Source: Lucifuga dentata
Lineage: Eukaryota; Chordata; Actinopteri; Ophidiiformes; Bythitidae
Assembly: GCA_014773175.1 (NCBI GenBank)
Contig: VXCM01000821.1
Span: 248,001 to 312,000, forward strand
Reading direction: 5' to 3'
Length of the DNA: 64,000 nt
Position 1 is the stretch's first letter. The number at the start of each line of letters is the position of its first letter. The translations under genes were made by a program, and so were the position numbers. Shown piece by piece: positions 62,643 to 64,000 of this stretch. Under the pieces are notes generated by a model. The model was not told the DNA's origin. It made no database searches and saw nothing but the letters and a program-made list of their open reading frames with translations.

Positions 62643-63097
62643 GGAATGACGGTTTTGAGTTACAAAAAATTAGAAAATCTATAGTTTTTGAGAGCAGTGT
62701 TGGTAGAGTTTATTTATTTATTTATTTTTCCCTGTGATGGTTTTTTAGGGACTGTCACCAAACCCTGATATGTTTACATCTGGTCAGTTAACAACAAGAA
62801 TAAGAATAATGCAGTAAATAATACAATGGGCCCATAAAGGAAAACTACATTGCCAATAACTGTTTAAATACAATGCTGCAGAGCATTTAACTCACATTTT
62901 ATAGCTGTAAAAAGAGACAGAAGAGAGGAGAGGAGTCATTGGCTAGGAAACCTCATGGGGGAAGTCAGTAAGATGACAATTTTAGGTTACTCCCATAAAG
63001 TAAAAGATCCAGTGTCATGAACATGGGAAGCAACAGAACAGATATCAATATCAATAGGTGCACACATGTCCCCCTACCATCCTCCCATTCACACACA

Positions 63098-63134
63098 TGC
63101 ACGCACACACACACACACACCCACACACACACAC

Positions 63135-63180
<46 letters not shown>
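63098..63180. repeat. (CA)n microsatellite, interrupted
   Basis: An 83-bp CA tract with CCACAC and GCACAC interruptions, the longest CA array in this part of the window. Confidence 0.96.
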
Positions 63181-63184
<4 letters not shown>

Positions 63185-64000
63185 AATCCTCCAAAGACAT
63201 TTCCAGAGTTGCCAAATTAGCAGCATTCCAGCTTTCTCTCTGCCAAAATAGATCAATGAAATGCTTTAGCATCACACTTGGCAAACTTGAAGCCTAACAC
63301 CAAACTGTTTGATGTGTCCTAATAACCCTCCATTCATGTAACTGACTGAATAAAAATGTTAAATTCTTATGTTTGTTGTTGGTCAGACTGTTTGTTTAAT
63401 GGTCCCACACTTTTGGAAAAAAGTAAAACACTGATTGCGATAGCAGCATCGAATTAGGGGAAAGTTGCAATACAAAAAAAAAAAGAAAAAAAAAAAAAAG
63501 TCCATTAGTTGTAAACCAGGTCAGATGAACTCCACAGCGGCTAATGGTACAGGAGTACCAACATTGTCACCAATAAAAATATTAAGACAGTTATAACTTC
63601 TTCAAAAACACTCTATTCCATGGTAGCAAACCGTTGTTGCAATGACAAACCAGGACACTTTCTCACAAGGGGCATATAACCCTTCCTACAACCTTTTCAT
63701 GTAGAGTTTTTAGATTTTTTTTCACAATAGGGAGGTTGCTTGTACATACAGTACAAACATGATATATTATATGTGGCTCATATGTTACAGGATCCAACAG
63801 GGATTCAGCAGCTCATTCAAGGACACTTTGGCAGGGTGCACATATGCAGAAAGAAGGTGCTTAAAAGCAACCAGTTAAAGGCAAATCTCCCTGTTCCATT
63901 TGCTCTCTCTAATCCAAAAATATAAAGTATAATTTCTTGTAATTCCTTGGGTTCATTTCAGTGTCATTTGCGAAAGACACTTCCATTATCTCTTCAAACT

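Overview
This window is vertebrate, almost certainly teleost fish (probably percomorph), intronic DNA. The evidence is two canonical GT-AG exons of a csmd3-type gene on the minus strand, no prokaryote-like coding density, very abundant (CA)n/(GA)n/(AT)n microsatellites, and interspersed repeats typical of teleosts: a Tc1 relic, hAT and Harbinger-like elements, an L2/Rex-type LINE tail ending in (ATGG)n, and a tRNA-derived SINE. Apart from the two exons, I see no gene I can support. The long open frames elsewhere are low-complexity repeat or chance frames.

Layout, read in the direction of transcription (minus strand): 64000-45054 is intronic sequence upstream of exon A (the gene's 5' exon is not in the window). 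Exon A is 45053-44831 (223 bp). A 34,055-bp phase-2 intron follows (44830-10776). Exon B is 10775-10663 (113 bp). From 10662 to the window start is the next intron. The two exons join in frame and together make one CUB domain, the first CUB of a CSMD-family giant transmembrane protein. The residues match CSMD3 best, from my memory of the family.

The introns are a mosaic of transposon fossils. They hold a Tc1 deletion derivative with TA flanks; a TAA-flanked Harbinger-like element nested inside an inverted-repeat pair; a 1.08-kb TIR element (GGGTCCAAGCAC ends) with an internal ~443-bp duplication; a 776-bp TIR element; a 430-bp hAT-type MITE; a decayed hAT/ZBED transposase fragment; a 5'-truncated LINE with a perfect 12-bp target-site duplication; and a tRNA-type SINE. 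There are also several strong perfect or near-perfect hairpins and a 1.7-kb polypyrimidine-rich tract.

Twenty single-N positions occur, mostly inside homopolymers or microsatellites. Four are flanked by identical 64-67 bp direct copies, which looks like unmerged contig overlap rather than biology. I found no convincing novel gene system. The most useful observations are the csmd3 exon pair, the nested and TIR elements, and the assembly signature.
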